A stretch of 64,000 bases of DNA from Silene latifolia (GCF_048544455.1 NC_133538.1:450505311-450569310), one strand, 5' to 3'. Positions 1 through 13,091 are shown, numbered from the stretch's first letter. The notes: generated by a model from the letters alone, not told the origin. Program-made: numbers and translations.

Positions 1-754
1 AGTTGTTGCATGCTAGATAAATAACATGTCATGATTGTATATACCTGCATTCACATAGTTTGTACATATGTGTTAGTTGCATCTCATACATAGTGCATTT
101 TGTTTGTATACACTTTGTATAGAGAGTCTATATGTGGAGAGTATATGCCGCCAATGACGATAATTGTTTTGACTGTGTCTTCTCTCTTTTGATAGCTCGC
201 ACCTTGTGATGACACCTTGTTAGGGTTTTTGCTCGCAAAAACCTGGGAAGACTAGCTTAATGACCAAGTTTCGACCACCTTGTGAGACCGTATTAGACCC
301 TAGGCTTGACCTAGGATCGACAAAGCTACTTAAATGTAAGGATATAGCCTCCACATGGCCGGTCCATCAAACTGGTCCTGTTTAGGAATAGCGAGTAGTT
401 CTCCTGACGTGGTATGTCATGTCAAAACGCATAAGTGTGGCGCTCGTTCCTTGATACCGTAGAAATGTTGATGTACATATTGAGGCACAATAAAACGAAA
501 CTCGCATAGCCATATAAAATTTTGTTATACCCTTTAGTGAACCATTTGAGCCTAAACTTGTAATACTCTGTATTTTAAGGTCATGGTTAATCGTCAATCA
601 CGGGTATTTTATAAAAGTATTTTGATAAGTATAGTTGTTTTATAAAGATATTCTATAAAGCTATTTAATAAATATAGTTCATTTTTATAACTGTTTTATA
701 AAATATATTTCTTATTTCTCATTTCTTAAAATTGTATTTTATTTATAAGTTTAC

Positions 755-862
<108 letters not shown>

Positions 863-988
863 CGGTAATAATATTAGTAATGATAGTATATGGTAATCCT
901 ACTTATGGTAAGACTAATATAATATATAATAATAATATAATAGAATTGGTAGTGTCCTAGTACTTTCCTGATTGTATCCCTTAAACCA

Positions 989-998
989 CTATATAAGC
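989..998 (+). promoter_or_regulatory. Probable LTR TATA box
   Basis: CTATATAAGC lies about 40 bases upstream of a GA microsatellite and about 2 kb before the LTR end, as expected for the U3/R boundary of a long LTR. It was called from sequence alone; no transcript evidence is available. Confidence 0.45.
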
Positions 999-1030
999 AT
1001 CATCAACCACCCTTATAATTCACAAATTCA

Positions 1031-1158
<128 letters not shown>

Positions 1159-1289
1159 GAGAAAAGCAAAGGAATTTTTCGTCTTTTTTCGTCTCAAGGT
1201 AATAATTTAAAACCGTCTCATGTATACATCTTTGTCTTGTTATAACTTGTTATTTAGACCGCCATAGGACTAGCTAGTATCATGATTGT

Positions 1290-1990
1290 GACCGTGGAAC
1301 ACCAGGGTATGACCGGACCTCCGTTGGACCACTAGTGACCGGCGGGGATGGGGTGTTTTTATTGGTCTTTGCGTGGGTGTTTGGTGGTGTTGTACTGTGG
1401 GTTTATACAGGTTTAGCACCTTAGCAGTGACTCGTTTGGGACCAGACTTGGGTTGGGTTGGTCCATGGTGGTAAGTCGACCACCGTGGGTGGTCGTGGGT
1501 GGTTAAAGGGGCTGACTTGTGGTGGTGGCTGGCGATAAAACGTGAAATAGGTGTGTTGTTAGTGTTTGTTTGTGACCGTCTTAAGACGACCACCATGACC
1601 GTGTTTGTTGCCTCACCGGGAAGAGGGGATCACCAATGGAGTCGCCGTGAGACAGTGATGTCAACGGTGGTGTCCAGAGGTGGTATTGGTGGTTGTGGTG
1701 GCATTGGCGTGGGGTTTTGTACACGGTGGTTGGGGGTTGTTGGTATTGTTGTTGATGTCGGGTAAGAGAGGGAATTAGGGCGTGTTGTTGTGGGTTGATG
1801 GTGGTGGTTTGGCTGGTGGTTAAGGGGTGGTTTGGTGCGTCAGGTTGCTGGCTGGCGATGGCTGGGTTGAGTGGCGCCAGTGGTGGTTTAATGGTGTCGG
1901 GTTTAGGCGGTTCAGGGTGGATGTTGAACACGGTTTCAAACCGTGTTTGTGTGGGTGATGTGGGTTTGATTGTTGACGAGATTGACTCGG
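1290..1990 (+). other. G+T-biased tract inside the LTR
   Basis: About 700 bases on the plus strand are dominated by GGT, GGTGG and GTTGG words, with C and A scarce on this strand. The contrast with the AT-rich flanks is sharp. Open frames on both strands here reflect composition only. Such GT/GGG-rich sequence can form G-quadruplexes or R-loops when transcribed, which is an inference. Confidence 0.6.
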
Positions 1991-2975
1991 GTTATGGGTA
2001 ATCGGGTTATGGCTTTAATAAAATGGGTTTTTATATTATAATTGAATGGGAATATAATTGATGTAATTAATTTATAATTAATTCAATTGTGTTACATAAT
2101 TAGTATATAGTAATTTATAATTATTATTTATCAATAGCCGACGGACTTGTTGAACGGGTTTATTGAAGGATACATTTAGTATATTGCATTATTTGGATTA
2201 ATTGCTTGTCGGGTAGTATAACTACTCAACTTACCTTACTATTTAATTGATAAGATTAATTGTGAAATTCCTTGAATGAATTATTGGATATAGATTATTT
2301 GTCATTGGATTATGCGGTAGTTGTTGGTTTATTCATATCATATTCATTGGATACCTTAGACTCGTTCTGGGATGATTATTATTATTGGCATGACATTTGC
2401 ATTGGATACCTCAGTTTTATACTGGGGTGATGAATACCTCAACCTTTTGTTGGGATGATGGATACCCCGGGTCAAGAATTGGCGGGATGAACTGGTGTTT
2501 TGGGTGATGAGCTCAGTTGTACTTGCATGTTATATCGTATCATGCATTTTCATTTATTCCACCTTATATTGTTGTTAGTTATTCCTAGTCAACCGTTAGG
2601 TTGACCGTTTATTCGTTTAACACCTGTGATGAACCAACTATTGGGGAGCAGATTGACTGACAGATACTTGAGTTAGCTGACTTGGGATCTCATGGGGATG
2701 CGTTAGGATTTAGGCCAGTCTACCTAGATGTCTAGATCACATAGTTTTAAGATCTCAGTTTACATAACATCCGCTGTGAGTTGTCATTAATGTTAATTTA
2801 GATTCGTTTAGTGTTGGTTAAGTTGTAATAAACCTTTATTCGCTAAAATTTAATCTAAAGTACTTTGGTTGTTGTAATTTGTTATTTACTACCTTGAGCA
2901 ACCGAGATGGTAACTGTCCTGTTTATTTGGGAATGTCTTGATAAAGGCTCCTAAATAAATGGAGGTGTTACAAAG

Positions 2976-2987
2976 TGGTACCAGAGC
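2976..2987 (+). other. Primer-binding site (tRNA-iMet-like)
   Basis: TGGTACCAGAGC differs by one base from the common plant TGGTATCAGAGC site, which is complementary to the 3' end of initiator tRNA-Met. It marks the start of minus-strand DNA synthesis just after the LTR end. Confidence 0.75.
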
Positions 2988-3619
2988 AAAAGATCATGAG
3001 GCCTAACCAATGAATTTAGGATGTGTCTAATAAAATGAACCCAGGTAGAAACTGTTAGGAGCCCTTTTGGCTTAGGATGAGGAAGTACTCTCACTCTGAA
3101 CCGTGGCCCTTCTAGTTTTGAACCGGTTACCTTGAGAGAAATTGAAGAGTGGAGTAATTTAAAATGAATATTGTTTACTTTCTTAAGAGTCAATTGTTTG
3201 CCTTAAGATGAATATTTTGTTTGTTGATGACCGAGGTTACGGGGACGTAAGCTTAATTTTAAGGAGAGTGGTATATGATAATAGCTACTAAAATAACTGC
3301 TAGAGCATGATATTAAGTCGAGGTGGTATATAATTACGTTATTGTGAAGAATGTAAGCTTAATTAAAAATTCTAAGATTCTTACCCTTGTTTGCCTAGGT
3401 TGCCATTTCTTTCTTGCTTAACCTCTATGGATGAAATTGTTATGTGTGATAGCCCTGTGTGTTAGCTTTCGTATGCCGCTGGTTTCATGCTTAAATGATT
3501 TACGGTTTAAGAGTAATAAATGTTTCAGTGGACAGTGGTCAGAATGTTCCTGTCCAGTCATGTTTTCGACCCATATTTTTGGAAAATTTGCCATTAAAAA
3601 TGTACTAATCATTTATATA
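2988..3619 (+). other. Short internal relic of the outer gypsy-like element
   Basis: About 630 bases follow the primer-binding site up to the insertion point of copia element D. No gag or pol homology is visible and the open frame at 3431-3877 looks random. Around 3225-3275 a string containing CGGGGACG followed by a purine-rich AAGGAGAG resembles the junction that follows pol in Tekay/Del-type gypsy elements, so most of the internal region may have been deleted. This is a weak inference. Confidence 0.35.
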
Positions 3620-4126
3620 TGTAAAGGTATACGCAGCGGAAATAGAGCAGGATCAATAAATATTCAATCAAAGGTCAAAATGAGAAGTAAAACTGTAAAA
3701 TTGACACACAAGATTTTAGGTGGAAAAAACCCCAAAGAGGGTAAAAAAACAACCGGCAAAGAAGAGCCTTTCATTATAATAATCAAGGTCACGAATATAA
3801 GAGAATTCCCTCCCAAATACTTGGTTAAGATCGAAGTAATAATACTCTATAAACAAAAGCAAATAAAAAGAGGGTAGAGAATAATGTTCTTGTACGTAGA
3901 ATGGAGATAGCCAACAATCAATAAAATCTGGCGGCAGGTGTAGTCTTGGTGTATTTACCTAGTTGCAGAATAAGGGATATAAACCCCCTCGAAGAAACGT
4001 GCACGTGGGTTTGTGCACAAGCCCATTAATTAAAAAATCAATTAATTACTTTACGTAATTGACCTTGCATGTACAGTTTGACCGCGATACAATCTCGTAT
4101 AAGGATACGAAGCATAAGCTCCAACA
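3620..4126 (-). repeat. Left (3') LTR of copia element D
   Basis: A 507-bp LTR with TGTAA...CAACA ends. It matches 28626-28925 plus 33277-33342 closely, including GCAGCGGAAATAGAGCAGG near the edge. Just outside it at 4127-4140 lies the complement of a purine tract (AAGGCGGAGAT on the minus strand), the expected polypurine tract. That fixes the orientation. Confidence 0.88.
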
Positions 4127-4196
4127 AATCTCCGCCTTGACTCAAAATTCATAAATCGTGAAATAAATTCTTCTTCGCCAGAGTTCCAAAGGGCAA

Positions 4197-5663
4197 TTAA
4201 CAACTCATAACACCAACCAAGCTCAAGCAAAGCTCGAACTTGGAAATAGGGAGAGGTTTGGTTATTATGTCTGCGGAATTATCAACTCTATGAATTTTCT
4301 TCACCATTATATGTCCTGCAGCTACAGTGTCTCGTATAAAATGACGCTTAACATCGCCCTGCTTTGTCCTACCGTGCTATCGATCATCTTTCATCAGATG
4401 TATAGCACTCTGGCTATCACAAAACACAGTCATAATATCATGTCTTAATCCAAGCTCATTCACCAAACCTCGAAGCCAAGTAGCTTCTTTAACTCCCTTA
4501 GTAACAGCTATGTATTCAGCTTCGGTAGTAGACAAGGCAACAATAGACTGAATTGTAGCACACCACCTAATAGCTGACCCGCAAAATGTGAAAATATAAC
4601 CAGAAATAAATTTTCTCCGGTCTAAATCACCCCTATACTCAGAATCTACATAACCGGTTACTTTATCTCTCAATAGATAACTCTTGTCAAATACCAGGCC
4701 AAAATCAGCGGTACATTTCAGGTAACGGAGTATCCACTTCATAGCACCCCAATGCCTTTTCCTAGATTATGCATGTAACGGCTGACAGCACTAACTGCCT
4801 GAGCTAAATCAGGCCTAGTACAAACCATAGCATACATTAGGCTTCCAACTGAATTAGCATACGGAACATTATCCATATATCTCATATCTTCATCGGACTT
4901 TGGATATTTATGAGAATATAACTTAAAGTGAGCAGCAATGGGAGAATTAATGGGCTTACAAACATTAATGTAAAAACGGTCATGTACCTTAGCTATGAAT
5001 TTCTTTTGAGACAACCATAGCTTACCTGACTGACGATCCCTACTAATCTCCATACCAAGAATTTTCTTGGCTGCACCAAGATTTTTCATATCAAATTCGC
5101 TACTAAGCTGAGCTTTCAACTCATTAACTAGTGCCACATTACGAGCTGCAATTAACATATCGTCAACGTACAATAACAGATATATAAAAGACCCATCTTC
5201 AAATTTCTTGAAGTAAATATAGCTATCGTACTGACTTTGTAAATAACCATTCTTTACCATAAACGAATCAAATCTTTTATACCACTGTCTTGGAGCGTAT
5301 TTAATGCCATAAAGAGACTTTTCAGACGAAAAAAAATGGTCCTCTTTTCCTGGAACCACAAATCCCTCCGGTTGTTGTATATAAATATCTTCTGCTAAAT
5401 CTCCGTGTAGGAAAGCAGTTTTAACATCAACTTGCTTAAGCTCAAGATCATAATGAGCAACAATAGCAAGTAAAACACGAATAGAAGTATGACTTATAAC
5501 GGGAGATAAAATTTCATTGAAGTCAATACCTTCCCGTTGACTGAAGCCTCTACAACATAACGTGCTTTATACTTTGCATCTTCAACCCCAGGGATGCCAT
5601 CTTTCCTCTTGAATATCCATTTGCAGCTAATAACTCGTTTATCTTCAGGTAACTGGACAAGAT
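4197..5663 (-). pseudogene. Copia reverse transcriptase-RNase H relic (element D)
   Basis: Minus-strand frames carry the C-terminal half of a Ty1/copia polyprotein. From about 5660 down they show the start of reverse transcriptase (ending CKWIFKRKDG), then FLHGDL, LYGIKYAPRQWYKRFD, the catalytic YVDDM near 5170-5155, and LGMEI. RNase H follows from 4742, with GYVDSEYRGD, STTEAEY and FCDSQSAIHL, and the tail ends at a TAA at 4197-4199. Frameshifts are visible near 5535 and 4757 (an A-run), and a stop at 4377-4379 interrupts the end of RNase H. The 5' part of pol is absent because element A sits at 5664. It cannot encode an active enzyme. Confidence 0.88.
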
Positions 5664-6945
5664 TGTTAGAAATCATATTTTGAATATCACATATTTTGGT
5701 TTAAAGTTTTAGTCACAAAAACTTAAAGATCTTATGCATGCAAAACTAGAAAAAAATATAAGGAAAAATCGTTTCATACCATATGAATATTTCGGCCATT
5801 ATAGGCACCAACAAGATCTCCTACTTGTTAGTTCTTGAGCTATAATGAATATTAGGATGATCCTCCAAAAATCCCAAAGTAGAGATTTTCCTCTTGATTG
5901 CACCCAAGATTATCCCTTATCCCCACTAAATAATATTAGCTAGATATTAGTTTAGTAGTTTACCTTAAAATTGATTACTAATACTCATAGATTACATTAA
6001 TAATATTAGTAATTTGATTTGAACAATTTTAATCAATATTTCTCAAGTTTTTTGAGAAAAATCAAGGAGAGGAGAGAAAATGCATGTGAATGAATAATAA
6101 TAAGAGAAAAACTCTCTAAAAATGATGATAGTGGAGGGTGGACGATTTTGGTAGTCCAATGTAGGGCATCTTACTTTTCCTTTTTGTCTTCACAAGAAAA
6201 TAGATGAGAAAGATGTGTAAGACTAGTTGTAGGTAGGCATCATTATGTCTTTTTATCAAATAAAATAAAACAACCATAACCCACTAACACACCCTCCATT
6301 TTCGGTCCATATACATAAAATGGACTACCATTTTATTTTGTCAATTTGTCATTTGTCACACAATATGTCACATGTAGTATAATACATGTTATTAATTAAT
6401 TTAATGCATATTTATCACATAAATATCATTTCATGAATTAAATAAATTACATACAACAAATTGACTAGTGATACTTGATCACATAAATAAAATGGGTCAC
6501 ATAATTATAATTCACAACATCTTGTAATTATAATTAACCATTCATTCTTATCTCTATTGTTTCTCAAACAATAAATAATTTTAGTAACAAAGTAATTTAT
6601 TACTAAAATAAATCTCATTTAATCGCATTACAATAAGATGATAATTCTCTCTCACAAATGAATTGTTCAATTTTAAGGAATTGATCAACTTGTATCGTCA
6701 TACAATTAATCAACTTTACAGATAAGGGCATCATCCTTTAGGTGTGACCTTAAGGGATCAATTGACCACCACCGTCCCACGACAGTAACGTCAAACTCTA
6801 GCAAGCCAATCGTTACCGATTAATGTTGATCAGTTGACTATAAAATGAATCATCCCTTACGTATTCTTAAAATGAGATTTAAACATGTGATCAATATGAT
6901 CGACAATTGTGATCGCATTATTGTCGGAGGACACATATTCCAACA
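5664..6945 (-). repeat. Left (3') LTR of element A
   Basis: A 1282-bp LTR that starts TGTTAGAAATCATATTTTG and ends ATTCCAACA, nearly identical to 21680-22946. The following ATCTCCCACTT (6946 on) is the complement of the polypurine tract. Short open frames near its right end (6845-7090) are not genes. Confidence 0.88.
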
Positions 6946-7826
6946 ATCTCCCACTTGTCCTCGACAAGTGTGCGTCACCAATTCTCTTGTCCTATTACTA
7001 TCTCCCACTCAATGCAAGATGTCTTTCGGGTCGTACTTGCAAGTGATCATATCGAGAGTGGTTTCCTCGATCTGGAGAATAGCTGATTGACCGGAATTTA
7101 TCTACCATAGATACCTTCCGAGCGTGGCTACGCATTTCCAGCTCATTACTCCTCGAGTGGCCTTGAGATATTTTTTTAACCCTGACAAAGGGGTGGACAA
7201 TTTCTATCGCACTATTCCCTTCGACTAGCCACAACCGTCATAACCCAAAATATACCAATTTGACCCCATATACGAAGGTCGTAGTAACATAAATCAAAGT
7301 TAATCTGAAACTGTGCCATCTTAGGCGAACAGTCTTTAGTCAAAAGAATCGACTCATTTGAATACTATAGTAGCTCTCGCCACGACCAGGCTTTATAAAT
7401 TTGACAGAACTCTATAAGCGGTCACTGCCCGACAGAGTGTTCCCAACAGTCTGCCTATGTGATCGACTAATCATCTCACATTACTATATGGCACTTGAAC
7501 TTGCCATCAATCGCATCACACTCTAGTCACTTCGAGACGTCACCTCATACAAGTGACTATGGGCAAATACCATGTTAATCCGGGTTCACTTTAACGGGGC
7601 TCAATATTGTCTCTATAACCCGTTTGGATGTAACAAGGTATAAAAAAAGTTTTCAGATTTTAAAAACTCGAACGACAAATGTGATTATCACATATGAATA
7701 GTCAATACCTGATTACCATTTCATATTCTATAATCTAATTTGATCTTGTATGTATTTATTAATCTCAATCCAATTGAAATGACATGACTCATCATGTTAA
7801 GCCTATGAAAAGGCTTTGGTTAGTAG
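6946..7826 (-). other. Element A internal 3' untranslated region
   Basis: No coding signal. About 880 bases run from the polypurine tract to the B insertion. The same block recurs after the left LTR of B (9114 on) and of C (34629 on), including the words TCTCCCACTCAATGCAAG and CTCTCGCCACGACCAGGCT. This stretch is therefore a conserved family segment between pol and the 3' LTR. Confidence 0.7.
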
Positions 7827-9113
7827 TGAAGGAAAAGTAGATCTATATACTTAACATATTCATATATGTTTTAATTTAATTTGTCATAAAATTAATAAAT
7901 GATCTTATGCATGCAAACAAATAAACAAGATAAAGAAGAAACATTCATCCTTACAATCGATTTTCGGTTTATAGGGCACAAGAGAGATCACCTTTCTCTC
8001 TTGTTCTTGTGCTTTCCTTCGTGCAAGAACTAAGATCCAATTATAGGATCTCTCCCAAAGCTTTATACCCAAAGCACACTCTTAATCAAAATTAATATTA
8101 TAAATACTCGTACAATATTAATCTTGTAGAAAAATTGACCCAAAAATATTATAGGACACTTAATATTTTCGGTTTTGAGAGGAGGAAGAAGGAAGCTTTT
8201 TATCTCTCTAGAATTCTTATTTTTAGATGAGTAAAGTATGAATGATACAGTACTAACATTTTGGTGTATTATTAGGTAAATAAGATGAAAAACCAAAATG
8301 GTTTCTCATCTCAAAAACCGGGTGGAAGGGGGGTGGGGGGGGGGGGGGGGATTAAGGGAGCCAATGCATGCTTTAGTTGTTCTTTACAATAAGCATTAGG
8401 TTTGCATGGCTAGTAACTAGGGAAATCATCATGTTAACCACTCAAATAATAAACACAATATTATGCTTAATCCTCCCTTAATTTCGGTACATTTGAGTAA
8501 AATGGGATTCATTTTATTTTTGTCAATTTGTCAATATGTCACATGTCATATGTCACATAAAATTGTTATGTATTTTTAACATATTAAAAATCAACGTATT
8601 AATAAAAATACGTCATATACAAAAATCGACTTAGTAATTCATAATTACTTGTACCAAAATATTTTAACAATTATAAATCACAACAATTTGTATTTATAAT
8701 AATTCATTCAAATTTAATTGTTTTCTTAAACAATAATTTCATCTGAGTAATGATACAATTCGATTACTCAAACCGTATCTCATTTTAATCAATTTCAATG
8801 AGATACGTAAATATCACTTCCAAAATCGTCCGTCAATTTTAATTAAATTAATTGACTTGTAACGTTATACGATCAATTAATTGATCAATTAAGATTGTTG
8901 CCCTATAGGTATGACCTAGGGGATCAACTGATCACCACCGTCGCACGACAGTAATGTCAAACTCTAGTCAGCCAATCATTACCGATATGTGTGGACTAGA
9001 TGACAGTAAAAATATTACTTCCCAATTGTATTCTTTATAATGAGACTTAAACATGTGATCATCATGATCAACAGTCGTGATCGCATTATTGTCGGAGGAC
9101 ACATATTCCAACA
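7827..9113 (-). repeat. Left (3') LTR of element B
   Basis: A 1287-bp LTR, TGAAGGAAAAGTAGATC to ATTCCAACA. It matches 15328-16585 with scattered substitutions (a few percent by eye), a 13-bp stretch near 9045 that is absent from the other copy, and a long G-run absent from the other copy. Confidence 0.9.
8319..8350 (+). repeat. G homopolymer run in one LTR of B
   Basis: The plus strand is almost only G, with a final unbroken run of about 16-17 G after a T. The sister LTR at 15830-15838 has only about seven G. The expansion therefore happened after, or during, insertion. Confidence 0.85.
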
Positions 9114-12100
9114 ATCTCCCATTTATCCTCGACAAGTGTGCGTCACCAATTCTCTTGTCCTATTACTATCTCCCACTCAATGCAAGGTGTCTTTCAGGTC
9201 GTACTTGGAAGTGATCATATCGAGAGTGGTTTCCTCGATCTGGAGAATAACTGATTGACCGGATTTATCCACCATGGATACATTCCGAGCGTGGCCACAC
9301 ATTTCCAGTTCATTACTCCTCGAGTGGCCCTGAGATATTGTTATAAACCTGACTAGGGGTGGACAATTCCTATCGCACTCATTCCCTTCAACTAGCCACA
9401 ACCATCATAACCCAAAATATGCCCATTTGACCCCATTCACGAAGGTCGTAGTAACACATATCAAAGTTAATCTGAAAGTGTGCCATCTTAGGCGAATAGT
9501 ATTTAGTCAAAAGAATCGACTCATTTGAATACTATAGCTGCTCTCGCCACGACCAGGCTATATAAATTTGCCAGAACTCTATAAGCGGTCATAATGCCCG
9601 ACAAAATGTTCCTAACAGTCTGCCTATGTGATCTACTAGTCATCTCACATGACTCTATGGAACTTGAACTTGCCATCAATCGCATCACACTATAGTCACT
9701 TCGAGACGTCACCTCATACAAGTAACTATGGGCAAATACAATGCTAATCCGTGTTCACTTAAACGGGGTTCAATTGTCTCTACAACCCGTTTGGATGTAA
9801 CAAAGTATATGGTGAGTTAATAATAACTCAAACGACAAATGTCGACATCACACTCGGGTAGTAAATACCATATTATAACCTTGTGATGTATATCGTAAGT
9901 GTAAACACTTATTGATTGCAATAGAAGTTTAACATGCCATGTGACCATGTGTTCAAACTTCTTAATCGTATTATCCTTTATATTCATGTTATCACTCATA
10001 GCATGAACCTTACCAAGTACACATCAAGGTTCCCGACCTTGGTTTCGGTTCTTTATCTTGAAAGAACTTCCTTGTCGATTATCACATAAGGAACGAACTT
10101 GTGGTGAATGATATAACTTGTACTAACCAAGTACTCCATTCACACACAATGCACTAGGTATATGTTTTGCAGAGTCTTGCAACAATTTGTCAAGATGATT
10201 GACCTAGCACTTCTCACAAGTCCTAGCATATTAGGAAAGATTAGTTTCGAGTAACTTCTTGTTCAACTAAGTATCTATCCAAAAACTTCTTATTTCTCTT
10301 TCTAGCTTGAAAGGTTTAGGATTCTCATAAATCCTTGCATGTGCTCGGATTTTCTATAATATGTGCAACCTCTTGACACACAATAGAGCATTCCGTCAAA
10401 CACCGAAATTGCTCATCGGATTCTACTCGAGAATTCATGATGTTTCTATTATGGCTTCCCAATCATCATGCTCTTATGCATATGATTCACCATTGGACAT
10501 GCGCATGATTATTCTAATGGCGGAAACATTAGTAACTTTTTAATCATGTCATCAACTATATTTAGGTTCAAGGAACGACCATGACTGCTAATGACAATTC
10601 CATTTTCATTTGAATGAACAACCTACGTATCTCGCTGATTCGATGTGTATCTAACAATACTTATCCAACATCCCTTGATGTAATTGGATTCATCATAGTC
10701 CATTTTCATCCAGAATTGAAAACTCAAATGCTTCTTTATGAAACAAGGTATTAGCTCGTCATTCTTCAATGAGTGATGAGTTGTAAACATTCAAAGGATG
10801 ATAGCTCCCACTAAATTCCATGTCTTCACATGATAATTTCCTAACTCCCACTCAATTCCACATGTTTCGAAATTGACTTCTCAATCGAAACTTTTCAAGA
10901 ATTGAAATATAAATTACATTGCCAAGTTATTAAGATAAAACCATATATGTTCCCATCATATCCTTTCAAACTACCTATTTTGAAGTGGTCTCATCTTAAC
11001 CTTATGGAAAGAGATTTAAATCTCTAACACACACATATCATAATGATGTGCAGCGATGTCATTATTCAAATATAAATAATATCTAGAACACGTCCTTCGA
11101 AATACCCTTTCGGAAGGAGGTTCAACCATTTCATAATGAGGTTAAGAAATGTCAACTGCGTGGTCAAAACTTGGCTATTGAAGATATCGGTATATCAATC
11201 CTTGCAACTCGTTTATAACTAGTATGTTATTTTGATTCATTTAGGCTCTTAAGTAAATCTCAAGGTTGAAACTATTGGTCAAAATTTTCATAAACTTAGT
11301 CAAAACTCTTGTTAAGACTTTACATTAGTCATTTTTCTTCCAAAACATTCTTTTGGTCTCCTCGTGTAGTTATCTTGAGAATATACTCTTATGATTACTT
11401 CACCTGGTCTCTTTAGTCATATAGAACTTACATAAGACCATAGATCTCATCTATTGGGTATACTATATAAATAGATATACCTTTATTCAAATCATTCTCT
11501 CTTGCGTAGATCTCATTTACATAATTTTATCTTGGTGTGAGTTGTGTCCTCATTTTTCTCCCACTCTATCTTTAGAATAAATACACTAGAGATTCAAAGA
11601 TAGCATATGAGACACAAATAATGATTTTTGAAGTATAAGGAGAACTATCTCATAGGATTGACTAATAGTTTTAGATTTCGTAAGTGTACTTGGTGATTGA
11701 CATTCCTTTAAGAGAGTTCATAGACTCAAAATCACTTTATAAATGATCATACACAAGCCTTAAGCATGTGGACATATAATGAATCCTGTCATTATAGTTG
11801 TCTATTAGATCACTTTAAGTGAATAATTATATGTTTCTAAGAGCAAGCATTTAAATACGAATTTTAGAACAAAGGATAAAGTGATAAAACGGGTGACTTG
11901 GGTTGCAAACCAAGCCACCATTATCCAAAATACAACGAATTATCCAAAATACCTTTCCATGTCGAACACGGAAACTTAAGGTCCTAAAAATCCAAAACAT
12001 AATTTAAAATAAGACAATAAAAAGCAAAGCTCCATGAAAGCTATTCCTAGCTCCTCGATGGTTTCTTAAGCTTGCTTTTACTTTCCTTTGTCTTTGCTTG

Positions 12101-12194
12101 GTGGAGGCCCTATTTACAATAAAAAGGGAGATACATTATCACAACTTTGTATCACAATACTATAGTTGAATTAGAAACATAAAAGAAAGGATAG
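9114..12194 (-). other. Non-coding, decayed internal part of element B
   Basis: A 3-kb AT-rich stretch between gag and the 3' LTR. The first 900 bases are the family 3' block shared with A and C. Further right, TCCCACTAAATTCCATG at about 10805-10825 resembles the sequence beside the decayed reverse transcriptase motif of A. B may therefore hold pol debris, but no frame is readable. I see no promoter, RNA gene or ORF worth calling. Confidence 0.5.
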
Positions 12195-13091
12195 TCAATT
12201 ACCTACTGGAGTGATCTTTCCAGCCTTAATATCACCAAGGTATTTGGAACAATTTCTTTTCCAATGTCCCATACCATTACAATAATGGCATTTATCAAGA
12301 GGACCCTTCTTGATTTTTGAAGTGCTAGCATCATTAGGCTTAGCTTTGGTGAAAGTGGGAGCTTGCTTCTTACCCTTCCTCCCATTCTTTTTGAACTTCC
12401 CCTTACTCTTAGCTCTTATGTTAAGCACATCCTTTGGTGGGTTCACATTTAACCCCATGTCCCTCTCGGCTTGCACAAGTAACTTGTGCAATTCTTCAAG
12501 AGACACATCCTTATCTTGCATGTTAAAATTCACCCGGAATTGAACATACGCTTTGAGTTTGGACAAGGAGTGTAGAATCCTATCTACAATGAGTTCTTTG
12601 GGGATTTCAACTTTTTGAATCTTCAAGGTCTCGACAAGCTCCATAAGTTTGAGCACATGAGGGCTAACCTTTTGGCCTTCTTTGAAGTCGAGATCAAAGA
12701 ATGCCGCGGCCGCCTCATATTGGACGATCCGCGGAGTTTGTGAAAACATTGTCACAAGCTTGGAGTAAATCTCATTAGCGTTGCCCATTTTAAAGGCTCT
12801 CCTTTGGAGATTCGTCTCCATTGAAAATATTAAGACGTTTTTCATTGCGGCGGACTCCTTTTGGTAAGCCTCATATGCTTCCCTAGTGGCGGCGGTCGAC
12901 CTAGTAGTAGGTTCGGGAGGAGAGGCCTCGGTAAGGTAACGAAGCTTGTCGTCACCTTGGGCGGCTAATTTGAGTTGGGCATCCCAATCGGAGAAATTTG
13001 ACCCATTCTTTTCAAGTTTACATCGATCCATGAAGGATCGGAGCCATGATGTATTAGCGAGAGGCGTGGCGTTAGGGGTTGGTGTTGCCAT
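12195..13091 (-). CDS. Intact Ty1/copia-type Gag protein (element B)
   Basis: A 298-codon frame with ATG at 13091 and no stop or frameshift. Gag forms the cytoplasmic virus-like particle that packages retrotransposon RNA. The N-terminal half (about residues 10-210) has the copia gag layout: a tryptophan-rich start with NFSDWDAQL near 31-40, followed by helices around YEAYQKES and EEL.KLL. A basic linker (about 225-245, KFKKNGRKGKK) precedes a zinc knuckle, CHYCNGMGHWKRNC, of the CX2CX4HX4C form near residue 270. The frame then stops, with no protease attached. The usual length of copia gag is similar. It is the only copia frame left open in the window, within an otherwise decayed element. Homology is recognised from motifs only. 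Confidence 0.9.
   Translation of the reverse strand: MATPTPNATPLANTSWLRSFMDRCKLEKNGSNFSDWDAQLKLAAQGDDKLRYLTEASPPEPTTRSTAATREAYEAYQKESAAMKNVLIFSMETNLQRRAFKMGNANEIYSKLVTMFSQTPRIVQYEAAAAFFDLDFKEGQKVSPHVLKLMELVETLKIQKVEIPKELIVDRILHSLSKLKAYVQFRVNFNMQDKDVSLEELHKLLVQAERDMGLNVNPPKDVLNIRAKSKGKFKKNGRKGKKQAPTFTKAKPNDASTSKIKKGPLDKCHYCNGMGHWKRNCSKYLGDIKAGKITPVGN

Noticed and set aside
1270..2001. Several 70-116 codon frames in the GT-rich tract, possibly a captured gene
   Set aside because: They overlap on both strands with low-complexity Gly/Val or Pro/Thr/His composition and no recognisable domain.
3431..3877. 148-codon plus-strand frame
   Set aside because: It crosses the boundary between the gypsy relic and the LTR of copia D, so it cannot be an ancestral gene.
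10530..10560. A VDDM-like string on the minus strand of element B, possibly a reverse transcriptase active site
   Set aside because: Flanking residues do not fit copia reverse transcriptase; probably chance in AT-rich DNA.
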